From: Paraburkholderia sp. HP33-1
GTDB taxonomy: Bacteria; Pseudomonadota; Gammaproteobacteria; Burkholderiales; Burkholderiaceae
Reading direction: 5' to 3'
Assembly (NCBI RefSeq): GCF_021390595.1
Contig: NZ_JAJEJR010000001.1
Span: forward strand, 3,348,001 to 3,412,000
DNA length: 64,000 nucleotides
Shown piece by piece: positions 29,001-38,026 of this stretch (positions within the stretch are counted from its first letter, which is position 1; each line of letters starts with the position of its first letter). Both the position numbers and the translations under genes were made by a program. Under the pieces are notes generated by a model. That model was not told the origin of the DNA. It was given only the letters and a program-made list of their open reading frames with translations, and did no database searches.

Positions 29001-29976
29001 TGATCGAGATCCCCGGACCTTCGTAGATGCCACGGCCGCCCGCGGCCTTGCCGATCGCATGGATCGCCTGCTCGTACGACGCGTAGTAGCGCTGCGCGTC
29101 GGCCTCGGTGGTCGCCGCTTCGCCGAGCATGTCGTACGAATAGCGGAAACCGCGCGCCTCGTACTTGCGGCTATTCGCGAGCGCTTCTGAGATGTTTTCG
29201 CCGGTCACGAACTGCTCGCCCATCAGGCGCATCGCCATGTCGACGCCCTTGCGGATCAGCGGCTCGCCGCCCTTGCCGATCAGGCGCGTGAGCGCCGACG
29301 ACAGGCTCGTCTCGCTATTGGTCGTCACCAGCTTGCCGGTGATCATCAGCCCCCAGGTCGCCGCGTTGACGAACAGCGATGGCGCCTGGCCGACGTGCGA
29401 TTTCCAGTCGCCCTTGCTGATCTTGTCGCGAATCAGCGCGTCGCGGGTCGCGCGATCGGGAATGCGCAGCAGCGCCTCGGCGAGACACATCAGCGCGACG
29501 CCTTCCTGGCTCGACAGCGAAAATTCGTGGATCAGCCCTTCGACACCACCGCCCTTGCTCTTCGAGCGCAGCGTTTCGACGAGCTTGCCGGCCAACGCCT
29601 GCACGTCGCCCGCGAGGTTGGCCGGCAGACGCGCCTGGCCGAGCAGGAACGGCATGCACTCGGGCTCTGGGCGGCGATACGCGGCGGTAATCGCCGCGCG
29701 CAGCACCGACTGCGGTTGCACGTTCTGCGCGAAATCGAGAAACGGATGCGAGGCGCCGTCTTCCTCGTTCGCGACCGCCGCGCCGTCGCCGAGATCAGCC
29801 GTGCCGGTTGCGCCCGACAGTTCGGCCGGCAACTGGCCGTGCTCGATCTTTTCGAGGTACGCGAAGATGGCCTGTTTGATCAGCCAGTGCGGAGTGCGCT
29901 CGAGGCGGGTGGCGGCATCTTTGAGCCGGGAACGCAGGAGGTCGTCGACCTTGACGCCAAGGGTGGTGCTAGCCAT
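26038..29976 (-). CDS. putA: Trifunctional proline utilisation protein PutA
   Basis: A 1312-residue protein that oxidises proline to glutamate. Domains in order: a ribbon-helix-helix DNA-binding domain at residues 1-50 (TTLGVKVDDLLRSRLKDAA, then RTPHWLIKQAIFAYLE); FAD proline dehydrogenase at ~200-560 (YSYDMLGEAA, DAEEADRLELSLDLLE, RLVKGAYWDSEIK); and P5C dehydrogenase at ~640-1130, with catalytic Cys911 in SFDSAGQRCSALRV and LIAETGGQNAMIV. The RHH domain makes PutA its own repressor when proline is low. A paired GTTGCA site upstream (30053-30083) fits that. It is divergent from a small membrane protein gene. Confidence 0.97.
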   Translation of the reverse strand: MASTTLGVKVDDLLRSRLKDAATRLERTPHWLIKQAIFAYLEKIEHGQLPAELSGATGTADLGDGAAVANEEDGASHPFLDFAQNVQPQSVLRAAITAAYRRPEPECMPFLLGQARLPANLAGDVQALAGKLVETLRSKSKGGGVEGLIHEFSLSSQEGVALMCLAEALLRIPDRATRDALIRDKISKGDWKSHVGQAPSLFVNAATWGLMITGKLVTTNSETSLSSALTRLIGKGGEPLIRKGVDMAMRLMGEQFVTGENISEALANSRKYEARGFRYSYDMLGEAATTEADAQRYYASYEQAIHAIGKAAGGRGIYEGPGISIKLSALHPRYSRAQQERTMSELLPRVRTLAILARRYDIGLNIDAEEADRLELSLDLLEALCFDPELQGWNGIGFVVQAYQKRCPFVIDYLIDLARRSRHRVMVRLVKGAYWDSEIKRAQIDGLEGYPVYTRKIYTDVSYLACAKKLLGAPDAVYPQFATHNAHTLSAIYHLAGNNYYPGQYEFQCLHGMGEPLYEEVTGRDKLNRPCRVYAPVGTHETLLAYLVRRLLENGANTSFVNRIADDSVAIKELVADPVEEASKIVPLGAPHSRIPLPRNLYGAERLNSMGLDLSNEHRLASLSSALLASAHHPWRAAPMLEDNEIAVATGGAARDVRNPADQRDLVGTVVEASAEHVSAALGHAVAAAPIWQATPVEARADCLARAADLLEAQMHTLMGLVVREAGKSLANAVAEIREAIDFLRYYSTQIRNEFSNDTHRPLGPVVCISPWNFPLAIFMGQVAAALAAGNTVLAKPAEQTPLIAAQAVRILREAGVPAGAVQLLPGNGETVGAALVADPRTRAVMFTGSTEVARLINKTLSGRLDPDGKPIPLIAETGGQNAMIVDSSALAEQVVADVLQSSFDSAGQRCSALRVLCLQDEVADRTLEMLTGAMRELALGNPDRLSTDVGPVIDLDAKRGIDAHIAAMRDKGRKVEQMPLPDGATQGTFVPPTLIELDSIDELKREVFGPVLHVVRYRRSQLDKLLEQIRATGYGLTLGIHTRIDETIAHVISRAHVGNIYVNRNVIGAVVGVQPFGGEGLSGTGPKAGGALYLQRLLATRPGGLPKSLAQALVVEVPQAAEKGDNPAAALTALRDWLIAEREPQLAARCDGYLAHVPAGATAVLSGPTGERNTYTLGPRGTVLCIASTASGARVQFAAALATGNRALFEGAAGEQLVSQLPASLKAHASVKKSADAPFDAVLFEGDSDELLALVKEVAKRAGPIVSVQGVAARALASGDEDYALERLLTERSVSVNTAAAGGNANLMTIG

Positions 29977-30300
29977 GTTTCCTTCTTTGATACCGGGCGC
30001 GAGCCTGGCGAAAGACTAAAAGTTGGCCGAATCGTACGCCTCCCAATAAAAAGGTGCAACCAAACCGACGCGACGGTTGCACCCCGCTGGAAGCCCTACT
30101 GGACGCGGGTTTCAGCGTGATGCTCAACAGCCGGACGGGCGGGCTTGCGCTCGGTACTTTCCCTGGCGTGATTCTTTTTGAAATAAGCCTTATCAAACGA
30201 CTTCGCGCGCCGATAACCAGAAGTACGACGACGGGCGACCGGAAACATCGATTTTCCGGGTACGCAGAAAAGATAAACGGGGTTCGCGAGGGTTGGTGAG
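29977..30300. other. Divergent putA regulatory region
   Basis: About 320 bases between putA and the small membrane protein gene. Apart from the paired GTTGCA repeat (separate entry) I see a short AT-richer stretch around 30170-30290 but no clear -35/-10 pair for either gene. Confidence 0.5.
30053..30083. promoter_or_regulatory. Probable PutA operator (inverted GTTGCA pair)
   Basis: GGTGCAACC (30053-30061) and GGTTGCACC (30075-30083) form a perfect 9-bp inverted repeat, 13 bases apart. Each arm contains GTTGCA, the motif reported for the E. coli PutA ribbon-helix-helix domain. It lies 77-107 bases upstream of the putA start. Confidence 0.7.
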
Positions 30301-30471
30301 ATGGAAAAGTGGATGGTAATACTGGGCATTTGGGCGATGTGCGCGGCCTGTGCGGTGTTCTTCGTTCGAGGCGCGACCGGCGGCTCGAATCGTCGGGAAG
30401 AGGAGCATCACCGTGCGAGCGCGGCCTCGCGTGGATCAGCGGCCAATACGCGAAGCGCGCTGAGCGACTGA
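30301..30471 (+). CDS. Small single-span membrane protein, unknown function
   Basis: A 56-residue open frame starting MEKWMVILGIWAMCAACAVF, with one hydrophobic helix (residues ~4-22) followed by a charged, Ser/Ala-rich tail (RREEEHHRASAASR). GGTGAG lies just upstream of the ATG. The clean topology and ribosome site argue for a real gene. It is divergent from putA. I do not recognise a family with known function. Confidence 0.6.
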   Translation: MEKWMVILGIWAMCAACAVFFVRGATGGSNRREEEHHRASAASRGSAANTRSALSD

Positions 30472-30872
30472 GATCAGAAAAGCGCGCGCAACGGCTCATA
30501 AAACCGGATGCGCGCGTGAGTGAATGTGCGACTGGATTGGCGCGGGAACACTGGCGCGCCGGGATTGCGCCTAAAGGTCGCTGTTGGGTCAGCGCGGCCC
30601 GAGCGGCGGCGCAATCGGCTCGAACCGCGCACAGACGTCGTCGGGCGATACAAGCTGGTCGTGCAGACGACACAGCCGGCTATCGGCAACGCTCGCGCCG
30701 AACCCCGAACTGAACGCGACGAGCCCCGCAATGCGCTGCTCGAGCGCATTGCGCTCTGCCACGCGATGCAGGCATCCAGAGCAGCACGGCGCGAGGGCTG
30801 TGCTGCCGCGCTCTACGGCGCCTGCATAAGCCGGGGCGCCGGCGGTACGAACCGTCAGAATTTTCACGGGCG
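30472..30872. other. Gene-free stretch
   Basis: About 400 bases downstream of the small membrane protein gene and of the convergent YeiH-type gene. Overlapping open frames on both strands are Arg/Ala-rich and have no recognisable features. No clear terminator is seen. Confidence 0.4.
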
Positions 30873-32303
30873 CTATCCGAGGCTGTTCCAGTACGACGCG
30901 AACACGTGCGCAGACAGTGCATAGCCGATCGCAATATTGACCACGACGCCCGCCGTGAACGCAAGGAACGGCTTCAGACCGGTCGCGGCAAGCGAGCGGA
31001 AGCGCGTCGTCAGACCGATGCTCAGGAAGCAGAAGGTGAACGCCCACGTGCGCAGCACCGTGATCGGCGCGACGAATTCCGGCGTGACGACCTTGCGGTA
31101 ATCGGCGAGCGAATAATGGCTCGCGATCCACGTGACCAGCGCCGACGCAATCACGAAACCGATGACGAACTTCGGGAAACGCGCCCAGATCTCGCCGACG
31201 TTCGCGCGCGCGGTGACGCCGCTGTCCTGCGCTTCCCAGCGCGTCGTCGCGACGATCGCGAGCACGAACGCCCAGATGCCGATCCAGATGTCGCGCCCCA
31301 CCACCTTCATTAGTGTGAACGCCTGCAACGACGCTTCCGGTGCGCCGGCTATCGCGCCACCCGCATGCCGCGCGAAATCGCCGTATGCCTGGGCGGCGGC
31401 AATGCCGGCGGCGTCGGCGAATTCGGACGTGCCGATCCACGCCCCGGCGATGGCCGTCGGCAGACCGAGCGAGCGCGACGCGAACGGCAGCACGAAGATC
31501 ATCACGATCGCCCACAGCACGACCAGCGTGATCGCCACCGACGCCTGCTCGCGCTTTGCCCGCACCGCACCGGCAATCGCGATCGCCGCCGACACGCCGC
31601 ACACCGCACCGCCGACGCCGAGCACCGCGGCAAAGCGTCGATCGAGCCCGAACGCACGCGCAACGAGGAAGATCACGAAGAACGTCACCAGCGACACGAT
31701 GCTCGCCTGCGCGACCGCGACCGGCCCGGCCCACACGAGCAGCGTGAACGGCAGCGTCGCACCGAGCAGCACGATGCCGACCTTGATGTAAAACTCGACG
31801 CGCAGCCCCGCCGCGAGCCACTCCGGCAGCTTGAACGCGTTCGACACGATCAACCCGAGCGCGAGCGCGACGAGGGGCGGCTCGAGGTTGTACCTCGACG
31901 CGTCGACCCACGCGCCGAGCGTCAGGATCAGCGCGGAAGCGACGAACACGACGACGAACGCGGCCAGAAACGCGCCGACACGCTGCCTGAGCAGGGCGAC
32001 GCTCGCGCCGAATAACACGGCGAATGTCGCGAATAGCGCGACGTAGTTGGGTAGATGCTTGCCGATGTCCTGCGCGGCTTGCGCGACGCTCGACCACTTG
32101 GCCGGCGCAACGGCCAGCCACCTGATGCTGCTGCCGGACGCGAACAACGCCCATGCAATCACGATCACCAGCAGGCCGACGCCAGCGGCGAGCCAGTCTT
32201 CAGTCAGCGAAAAACCGCTGCCCCGTGCGGTTTGCGCGTTTTGTGTACCTTGCGGTTGACCCGGCGCGGCGCCGGCCGGCGCGGTGTGATGGGTGTCGCT
32301 CAT
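30873..32303 (-). CDS. YeiH/UPF0324 family putative sulfate exporter
   Basis: An integral inner-membrane protein of 476 residues from ATG 32303; an upstream in-frame start at 32363 is less likely. After a hydrophilic Gly/Gln-rich N-terminus there are about ten to twelve hydrophobic segments. The family landmarks are PPLVALALGLIVSNAF, FYIKVGIVLLGATLPF, VLGVGGAVCGVSAAIAIAGAV and the C-terminal LSIGLTTRFRSLAATGLKPF. The family is annotated as putative sulfate exporter, and the substrate here is not proven. Same strand as priA, 170 bases downstream of it. Confidence 0.88.
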   Translation of the reverse strand: MSDTHHTAPAGAAPGQPQGTQNAQTARGSGFSLTEDWLAAGVGLLVIVIAWALFASGSSIRWLAVAPAKWSSVAQAAQDIGKHLPNYVALFATFAVLFGASVALLRQRVGAFLAAFVVVFVASALILTLGAWVDASRYNLEPPLVALALGLIVSNAFKLPEWLAAGLRVEFYIKVGIVLLGATLPFTLLVWAGPVAVAQASIVSLVTFFVIFLVARAFGLDRRFAAVLGVGGAVCGVSAAIAIAGAVRAKREQASVAITLVVLWAIVMIFVLPFASRSLGLPTAIAGAWIGTSEFADAAGIAAAQAYGDFARHAGGAIAGAPEASLQAFTLMKVVGRDIWIGIWAFVLAIVATTRWEAQDSGVTARANVGEIWARFPKFVIGFVIASALVTWIASHYSLADYRKVVTPEFVAPITVLRTWAFTFCFLSIGLTTRFRSLAATGLKPFLAFTAGVVVNIAIGYALSAHVFASYWNSLG

Positions 32304-32472
32304 TGCAGATGCCCCGAGGAAGTTGAGTGGCATCGGCGCGAACTTATTGTCGTTTAGCCGCAAAATGCGCCGATTTCGCGACTATAGGCGAGCGCCGTCG
32401 CAAAACGAAACGATCATTCGCTCTAAGGATATGACGCAAAGAAGTATGGCGGGCGTCATCTGGCCGGTGGCG

Positions 32473-34719
32473 TCAGATGTCGAGCGGATCGACTTCGAGA
32501 CTCCAGCGCAACACGCCCTTGAGCGCGCGCAACAGCGGCTGCCACGCGCGCAGCGTGGCCTGCAGCGCGGCGCGCGAGGCGCTTTCGATCAGCAACTGCG
32601 CACGATGCACGTGCATCACCTTGACGATCGTAAGCGGCACCGCGTCGTAGACGGTCACGCGCCCGGCGGCCGGGATCTGCGCGAGCTCATCCGCGGCCTG
32701 CTGCAAAAACGCAAGCGCTGCTTCGAGCGTGCGGCCTTCGGCGCGCAGCAGCGCCTGGTACACGAACGGCGGCAGGTGCGCGTCGCGTCGCTCGGCGAGC
32801 GTCGCATTGGCGAAGCCGACGTAGTCGTGGCGGCCCAGCGCGTGATAGAGCGCGTGTCGCGGATAGCGTGTTTGCACCAGCACTTCGCCCGGCAGACCGG
32901 CGCGGCCCGCGCGGCCGCTCACCTGCATCAGTTGAGCGAATAGACGCTCGCTCGCGCGGAAATCGTGCGAAAAAAGCGCGGTATCGGCGTTCAGCACGCC
33001 AACCAGCGACACGCGCTGGAAGTCGTGCCCCTTCGCGATCATCTGCGTGCCGACCAGAATATCGACCTCGCCCGCGTGCACGTCCGAGAACAGCGCCTGC
33101 GCGCTGCCCTTGCGGCGTGTGCTGTCGGCATCGATACGCAGCACGCGGGCACCCGGCACCGCGCCCGCGAGCGTTTCCTCGACGCGCTGCGTGCCGCGTC
33201 CGAGCGGCGCGATATCGACGTTGCCGCACTCCGGGCACGAACGCGGGATACGAGACTCCCAGCCGCAGTGGTGGCAGCGCAGCGCGCGCTCGGGCTTGTG
33301 CAGCACAACGTAGGCGCTGCAGCGCGGACAACCGGCCACCCAGCCGCACGCATCGCATGCGAGTTGCGGCGCATAGCCGCGGCGGTTCAGGAACACGAGG
33401 CTCTGTTCGCCGCGTTCGAGCCGCGCCTTCAGCGCGGCGATCAGCGGACCCGACAAGCCTTCGATCGACGCCCGCCCGCGCCGGCGCTCGTCTTCGAGAT
33501 CGATGAGGCGCACGCTCGGCAACACGGCGTCGGCGACGGCCCGGCGCGACAGCGTGAGCCGCTTGTAGCGCCCCTGGTCGGCCTGCCACCAGCTCTCGAG
33601 CGACGGTGTCGCCGAGCCGAGCACGACCGGCACGCCAAGCTGCTTCGCCCGGTAGATCGCGAGATCGCGCGCCGAGTAGCGCAAGCCCTCCTGCTGCTTG
33701 TAGGCCGGATCGTGCTCCTCGTCGACAACGATGATCGCCAATTGTGGCAGCGACGCGAGCACCGCGAGCCGGGTGCCAAGCACGATGCGTGCGCGGCCGG
33801 TGTGTGCGGCAAACCAGTTGCGGGCACGCTCGCCTTCGGCGAGGCCGCTGTGCAGCGTAACGATCGCGCTGTCGTCGAGCGCGGCGAAGCGGGCGCGGAA
33901 CGCCGCCTCGAACTGCGGCGTCAGGTTGATTTCAGGCACCAGCACGAGCGCCTGTGCATCGGGTTTCGCGTCCAGAATCCCGGCGAGTGCGCGCAGGTAC
34001 ACCTCGGTCTTGCCGCTGCCCGTCACGCCGTGCAGCAGGAATGGAGCGAAGCCATCGGCGTCGCGGATCGCATCGACGGCGTCGGCCTGCTCGTCGGTCA
34101 ATGTCGGGAGGGCCGGCGCGGGCGCGTCCGGCAAAAATGCGGCGGCAGGCACCGCGGCTGCATCGATCACGTCGAGCGTCACCCAGCCTGCTGTCTGCCA
34201 TGTGTCGAGTGTCGCCAGCGCCTTCGGGTGCAGCGCGCGGGCGTCGGCCGCGAGCAGGAAGTCGGTGTCGGCAAGCGCCTGCGCAAGCGTTCGGAGCGCC
34301 GTCGCGCGGGGTGGCAATGCGTCAGGCAAGGCCGCGCGGCCCTCGGGCGTCAATCGGTAGCGCTCCTGCGGCGCGAACAGCCGCGACCAGCGCGACGCGT
34401 CGCGCAGCGACTGCGGCAGCGCCGGCAACGCCACCTCGCCGAGACCGCGTTGATAGTAGTCCGCGGCGAAGGCGGCGAGCGCGAGCCAGTGCTCCGACAC
34501 CGGCGGGCACGTCGTGCAGACCTTATCCACATTCCGCAGCCGCTCGGCCGGCACCTCGCTGTGAGTAACCACTTCGCAGACGAGCCCCACCACGTGCCGC
34601 TTGCCGAATGGCACGCTGACGAGCGTGCCCACCGCAGCCGCCTCGGATGAGTCGCAGCGGTAGTCGAACAGAGTCGGCAACGGATGGTCCAGCGCGACGC
34701 GGACGAACACTTCGCTCAC
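32473..34719 (-). CDS. priA: Primosomal replication protein N' (PriA helicase)
   Basis: A 748-residue helicase that reloads the replisome at stalled forks. It has an N-terminal 3'-DNA-binding domain, a helicase core with Walker A GVTGSGKTEVYL, the DEEH box (VVDEEHDPAYKQQEG), and LGSATPSLES. The paired zinc sites are CDACGWVAGCPRC and CHHCGWESRIPRSCPEC. The C-terminal helicase motifs DILVGTQMIAKGHDF and QVSGRAGRAG are intact. A perfect DnaA-box 9-mer lies inside the 5' part of the gene (34523-34531). Confidence 0.96.
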   Translation of the reverse strand: MSEVFVRVALDHPLPTLFDYRCDSSEAAAVGTLVSVPFGKRHVVGLVCEVVTHSEVPAERLRNVDKVCTTCPPVSEHWLALAAFAADYYQRGLGEVALPALPQSLRDASRWSRLFAPQERYRLTPEGRAALPDALPPRATALRTLAQALADTDFLLAADARALHPKALATLDTWQTAGWVTLDVIDAAAVPAAAFLPDAPAPALPTLTDEQADAVDAIRDADGFAPFLLHGVTGSGKTEVYLRALAGILDAKPDAQALVLVPEINLTPQFEAAFRARFAALDDSAIVTLHSGLAEGERARNWFAAHTGRARIVLGTRLAVLASLPQLAIIVVDEEHDPAYKQQEGLRYSARDLAIYRAKQLGVPVVLGSATPSLESWWQADQGRYKRLTLSRRAVADAVLPSVRLIDLEDERRRGRASIEGLSGPLIAALKARLERGEQSLVFLNRRGYAPQLACDACGWVAGCPRCSAYVVLHKPERALRCHHCGWESRIPRSCPECGNVDIAPLGRGTQRVEETLAGAVPGARVLRIDADSTRRKGSAQALFSDVHAGEVDILVGTQMIAKGHDFQRVSLVGVLNADTALFSHDFRASERLFAQLMQVSGRAGRAGLPGEVLVQTRYPRHALYHALGRHDYVGFANATLAERRDAHLPPFVYQALLRAEGRTLEAALAFLQQAADELAQIPAAGRVTVYDAVPLTIVKVMHVHRAQLLIESASRAALQATLRAWQPLLRALKGVLRWSLEVDPLDI

Positions 34720-35184
34720 GCTGCGAGGCGCAGAGGTTGAGCCGCCGCGAAGCGAAGTCGAATCGCAGGGTCGGCCCTGCGGGACCCAGCGCCGTCGAAG
34801 TTAAAGTAAAACTTCAATTTCGCCGCTAAGTTTTGGATTCGGCTGAACAATTGCACTCGGCTCGCGGTCCTGTGGATAACTTTGTTGAGAACTTCGCTCC
34901 GACGGGCCGCAAACGACGTGGCGGCGGCCTTGTGTGGGCTTTCGCACATTTCATCGCTCTCCCCGGAAACCCTTGTCAGACAAGGCTTAGATCAAATGCG
35001 CCGAGTATGTGCAAGGGTCGGGGCACGATCAAACCCTCTACCGCGCCGCAGCGTGGGGAATGTGCATAAGTCAAGTCTTGACAATCACAAGACCGCCATC
35101 TGACGGCCTCTGCGCGAGACTTGCATCCTTAGGCCGAGAGCCCAATTCGCTGCGATGCATCAAGAAACGGTAACGATTACAGCC
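34720..35184. other. Intergenic region upstream of priA with DnaA-box 9-mer and hairpin
   Basis: About 465 bases between priA and the hemE stop. It contains a hairpin CGCAGGG-TCGG-CCCTGCG at 34764-34781, a small GAAGTT/AACTTC hairpin near 34797-34816, and TGTGGATAA at 34871-34879 (perfect DnaA-box consensus). It also has GTCAAG-T-CTTGAC at 35070-35082, a short palindrome. The priA promoter should lie here. No protein gene is supported. Confidence 0.5.
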
Positions 35185-36285
35185 TCACGCAGGGGCATGC
35201 GCACCGCTACGGATAGCGCGACTGTGACGATGCACTTCGTCGACCAGTTCGGCGACGTGCTCCGGCGGCGTGAACTGCGAAATGCCGTGGCCGAGATTGA
35301 AAACGTGCCCGGGATGATTGCCGAAGCTGTCGAGCACCGCGCGCGCTTCCATCCGGATCGCGGCAGGCGGCGCACACAGCACGGACGGATCGATGTTGCC
35401 CTGAAGCGCCACCTTGCCCCCGACACGCTCGCGCGCCTTGCCCAGATTCACGGTCCAGTCGAGGCCCACCGCGTCGACGCCGCTCGCTGCGATGTCGTCG
35501 AGCCACAGCCCGCCGCCCTTGGTGAAGGCGATCACCGGCACTTTTTCGCCGTCGTGCTCGCGTTTCAGCTGGCTGACCACCTGCTCGATGTAGCGCAGTG
35601 AAAAGCGCTGATAGATGCCATCGGCAAGCGCACCGCCCCAGGTGTCGAAAATCATCACGGCTTGCGCGCCGGCTTCAATCTGCGCGTTCAGATAGGCGGC
35701 CACCGAGCTCGCGTTGACCTCAAGAATTCGCTGCAGCAGATCGGGACGCGCATAAAGCATCGATTTGACGGTGCGAAAGTCCGCCGAGCCACCGCCTTCG
35801 ACCATGTAGCACGCGAGCGTCCACGGACTGCCTGAGAAGCCGATCAGCGGCACGCGCTGGCGGCCTTGGGCGTCCTTCAGAGCCGAGCGGATTTCGCGCA
35901 CGGCGTCGGTCACATAGCGCAGTGTTGCGTCGATGTCGGGCACCGCGAGGCGCGCGACGTCGTCTTCGGTACGCACCGGATGGGCAAATCTCGGCCCCTC
36001 ACCGTTGACGAACTCGAGCCCGAGGCCCATCGCGTCGGGCACGGTCAGGATGTCGGAGAACAGGATCGCGGCGTCGAGCGGATAGCGATCGAGCGGTTGC
36101 AACGTAACTTCCGTCGCGAACGCCGGGTTCTTCGCGAGGCCGAGGAAACTGCCCGCGCGAGCGCGCGTGGCGTTGTATTCCGGCAGGTAGCGGCCGGCTT
36201 GCCGCATCAGCCAGATCGGCGTGTAGTCGGTCGGCTGGCGCAGCAGCGCGCGCAGGAAAGTGTCGTTCAGGAGTTGATGGGCCAC
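35185..36285 (-). CDS. hemE: Uroporphyrinogen decarboxylase
   Basis: Decarboxylates the four acetate groups of uroporphyrinogen III to coproporphyrinogen III in heme synthesis. It has 366 residues, the normal length. The signature [20 protein letters not shown] carries the active-site Arg residues near the N-terminus. The catalytic Asp lies in [35 protein letters not shown] and FDTWGGAL are also typical. It is divergent from the PheC-like gene. Confidence 0.97.
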   Translation of the reverse strand: MAHQLLNDTFLRALLRQPTDYTPIWLMRQAGRYLPEYNATRARAGSFLGLAKNPAFATEVTLQPLDRYPLDAAILFSDILTVPDAMGLGLEFVNGEGPRFAHPVRTEDDVARLAVPDIDATLRYVTDAVREIRSALKDAQGRQRVPLIGFSGSPWTLACYMVEGGGSADFRTVKSMLYARPDLLQRILEVNASSVAAYLNAQIEAGAQAVMIFDTWGGALADGIYQRFSLRYIEQVVSQLKREHDGEKVPVIAFTKGGGLWLDDIAASGVDAVGLDWTVNLGKARERVGGKVALQGNIDPSVLCAPPAAIRMEARAVLDSFGNHPGHVFNLGHGISQFTPPEHVAELVDEVHRHSRAIRSGAHAPA

Positions 36286-36565
36286 GTTGCGTGCGACTGA
36301 AGAGCCAAGGGCAAAAGAGCATTTTACCGGACGCGGCTCGGGAGATCGCGCCTGGCGGGGTAATCACTGTGGCGACGGCGCGTCTCGGGAGGCGAGCGGA
36401 CAGCGGTTCGGGCCCGCGTGGATGAGCGGCCAGCGGCTCACGCGTCGGGGCTGGTTGCCTTCCGCTGCCCGGCTGGACCTGGCTGAACGGCCAATGTTCA
36501 AGCCCGCGCTGCCAAGCTACTATCCGACAGCTTTGCCGGCCAATCACACACCACAAGGAGACTCG

Positions 36566-37357
36566 ATGAAGAAGGCAGCACTCGCAATGCTCGGTGCGCT
36601 CGCCGGCGTCCTGATGCACGTCGGCGTGGCCAGCGCGCAAAACGCGCCGGCCGCGCCGTCCAGGCTCGACGACATCATCAGCCGCGGCACGCTGCGCGCC
36701 TGCACGACCGGCGACTACAAGCCGTACTCGTTCTACAGGGGCGATGGCCAGTTCGAAGGTATCGATATCGACATGGCGGAGTCGCTCGCGAAGTCGCTCG
36801 GCGGGAAGGTCGAGTTCGTCAAGACTTCATGGGCGAACCTGATGAACGACTTCGTCACGAAGTGCGACATCGGCATTGGCGGCGTGTCGCCGACGCTCGA
36901 GCGCCAGAAGCACGCATTCTTCACGCAGGCTTACATGATCGACGGCAAGACGCCGATCGTCCGCTGCGACGACATGAACAAATATCAGACGGTCGCGCAG
37001 ATCGATCAGCCTTCCACGCGAGTGATCGTCAATCCGGGCGGCACTAACGAGAAGTTCGCGAACCAGTACTTCACGCATGCAAGCGTGACCGTGTATCCGG
37101 ACAACGTGACGATCTTCAAGCAGATCCTCGCCGGCAAGGCGGACGTGATGGTTACGGACGCGTCGGAAACGCTGCTGCAGCAGAAGCTCAATCCGGGCTT
37201 GTGCTCGGTACATCCGGACAAGCCGTTCCAGTACGGCGAGAAGGCATGGTTGCTGCCGCGCGGCGACGTCGCGTTCCAGCAATACGTCGATCAGTGGCTG
37301 CATCTCGCGCGAGCCACCGGCGAGTATCAGGCCATTTCCGATAAGTGGTTGAAGTAG
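36566..37357 (+). CDS. Periplasmic solute-binding-like protein, probable cyclohexadienyl dehydratase (PheC-like)
   Basis: A 263-residue protein from ATG 36566 with AAGGAG upstream and a signal peptide (ALAMLGALAGVLMHVGVASA). The fold is that of type-3 amino acid binding proteins. The sequence LRACTTGDYKPYSF, GIDIDMAESLAKSLGG, TSWANLMNDFVTKCDIGIGGVSPTLERQKHAFF (in parts) is characteristic of the PheC branch, which dehydrates prephenate and arogenate in the periplasm. A simple binding-protein role cannot be excluded; no permease or ATPase gene is adjacent, which favours the enzyme. It is divergent from hemE (280-base gap). Confidence 0.82.
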   Translation: MKKAALAMLGALAGVLMHVGVASAQNAPAAPSRLDDIISRGTLRACTTGDYKPYSFYRGDGQFEGIDIDMAESLAKSLGGKVEFVKTSWANLMNDFVTKCDIGIGGVSPTLERQKHAFFTQAYMIDGKTPIVRCDDMNKYQTVAQIDQPSTRVIVNPGGTNEKFANQYFTHASVTVYPDNVTIFKQILAGKADVMVTDASETLLQQKLNPGLCSVHPDKPFQYGEKAWLLPRGDVAFQQYVDQWLHLARATGEYQAISDKWLK

Positions 37358-37772
37358 AGCTGGCGCGACCATTGCGGGCCGTCGGCGACGGCCTGAAGAT
37401 TTCGTGTCGGGGCAGCGGCATGATGTAACTAAGGGAGATATCGTCGACCCTAAACAACCATCTGGACCCGCCTTATGGTCGTGCACCTCGCCTTCTTTTT
37501 ATACGACGTGCGTCGGGGTTTGCTTTGTTGCACTGCGACGCAGGTTATCACCGAATTGCGACGTATTTCGGGGCAGAGTCGCAACTCCTGCAAGACGAGG
37601 AATGCGCCACTCGACAGGTGCACATGCAACGATTTCATGCGGAATCAGCGGCCCGATTTATACCGCAGTATGCGTCCGGAATGGCGTCAATCATACGTAT
37701 GAAAATGCGCTATAGTCATCGGTAATACTTACTTTTAAATGTTTTGTTTTTGGCAATAAATCCCGGAGCGCC

Positions 37773-37937
37773 TTATCTGGCGGGCGTTACAACCTGAAAC
37801 ACTTTGTTACCGCGTTTATAGAGTAATTCGCCCACAATGCCCTCAACGGTTTCAACACGGATGTGGCCGAGTGTGTAGTGTGAGCGGATACGATGCACTT
37901 GCCGGTCGGCGTTTGCCGAAGCCCTGTGAAGGGGCAT
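37773..37937 (-). CDS. Small ORF, unknown protein or gene remnant
   Basis: A 54-residue frame from ATG 37937 to TAA 37773. The C-terminal half (HIRVETVEGIVGELLYKRGN, then KVFQVVTPAR) has the composition and hydrophobic pattern of a real folded protein, unlike other open frames nearby. There is no good Shine-Dalgarno, and the frame stays open but unconvincing further upstream, so it may be the surviving 3' end of a decayed gene. I do not recognise a family. Confidence 0.35.
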   Translation of the reverse strand: MPLHRASANADRQVHRIRSHYTLGHIRVETVEGIVGELLYKRGNKVFQVVTPAR

Positions 37938-38026
37938 CCTTGTTGGGGCCGTAGTCGACGCAGGGTCGTCGTGATATCCGTCCCATCTTTGGTCTCCTCG
38001 CGCTAACCCCGTAGCGTGTGGTTTTT

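Noticed and set aside
30520..30924. Overlapping plus-strand open frames downstream of the small membrane protein gene
   Set aside because: Arg/Ala-rich composition, no ribosome site, and the longest runs into the 3' end of the YeiH-type gene antisense.
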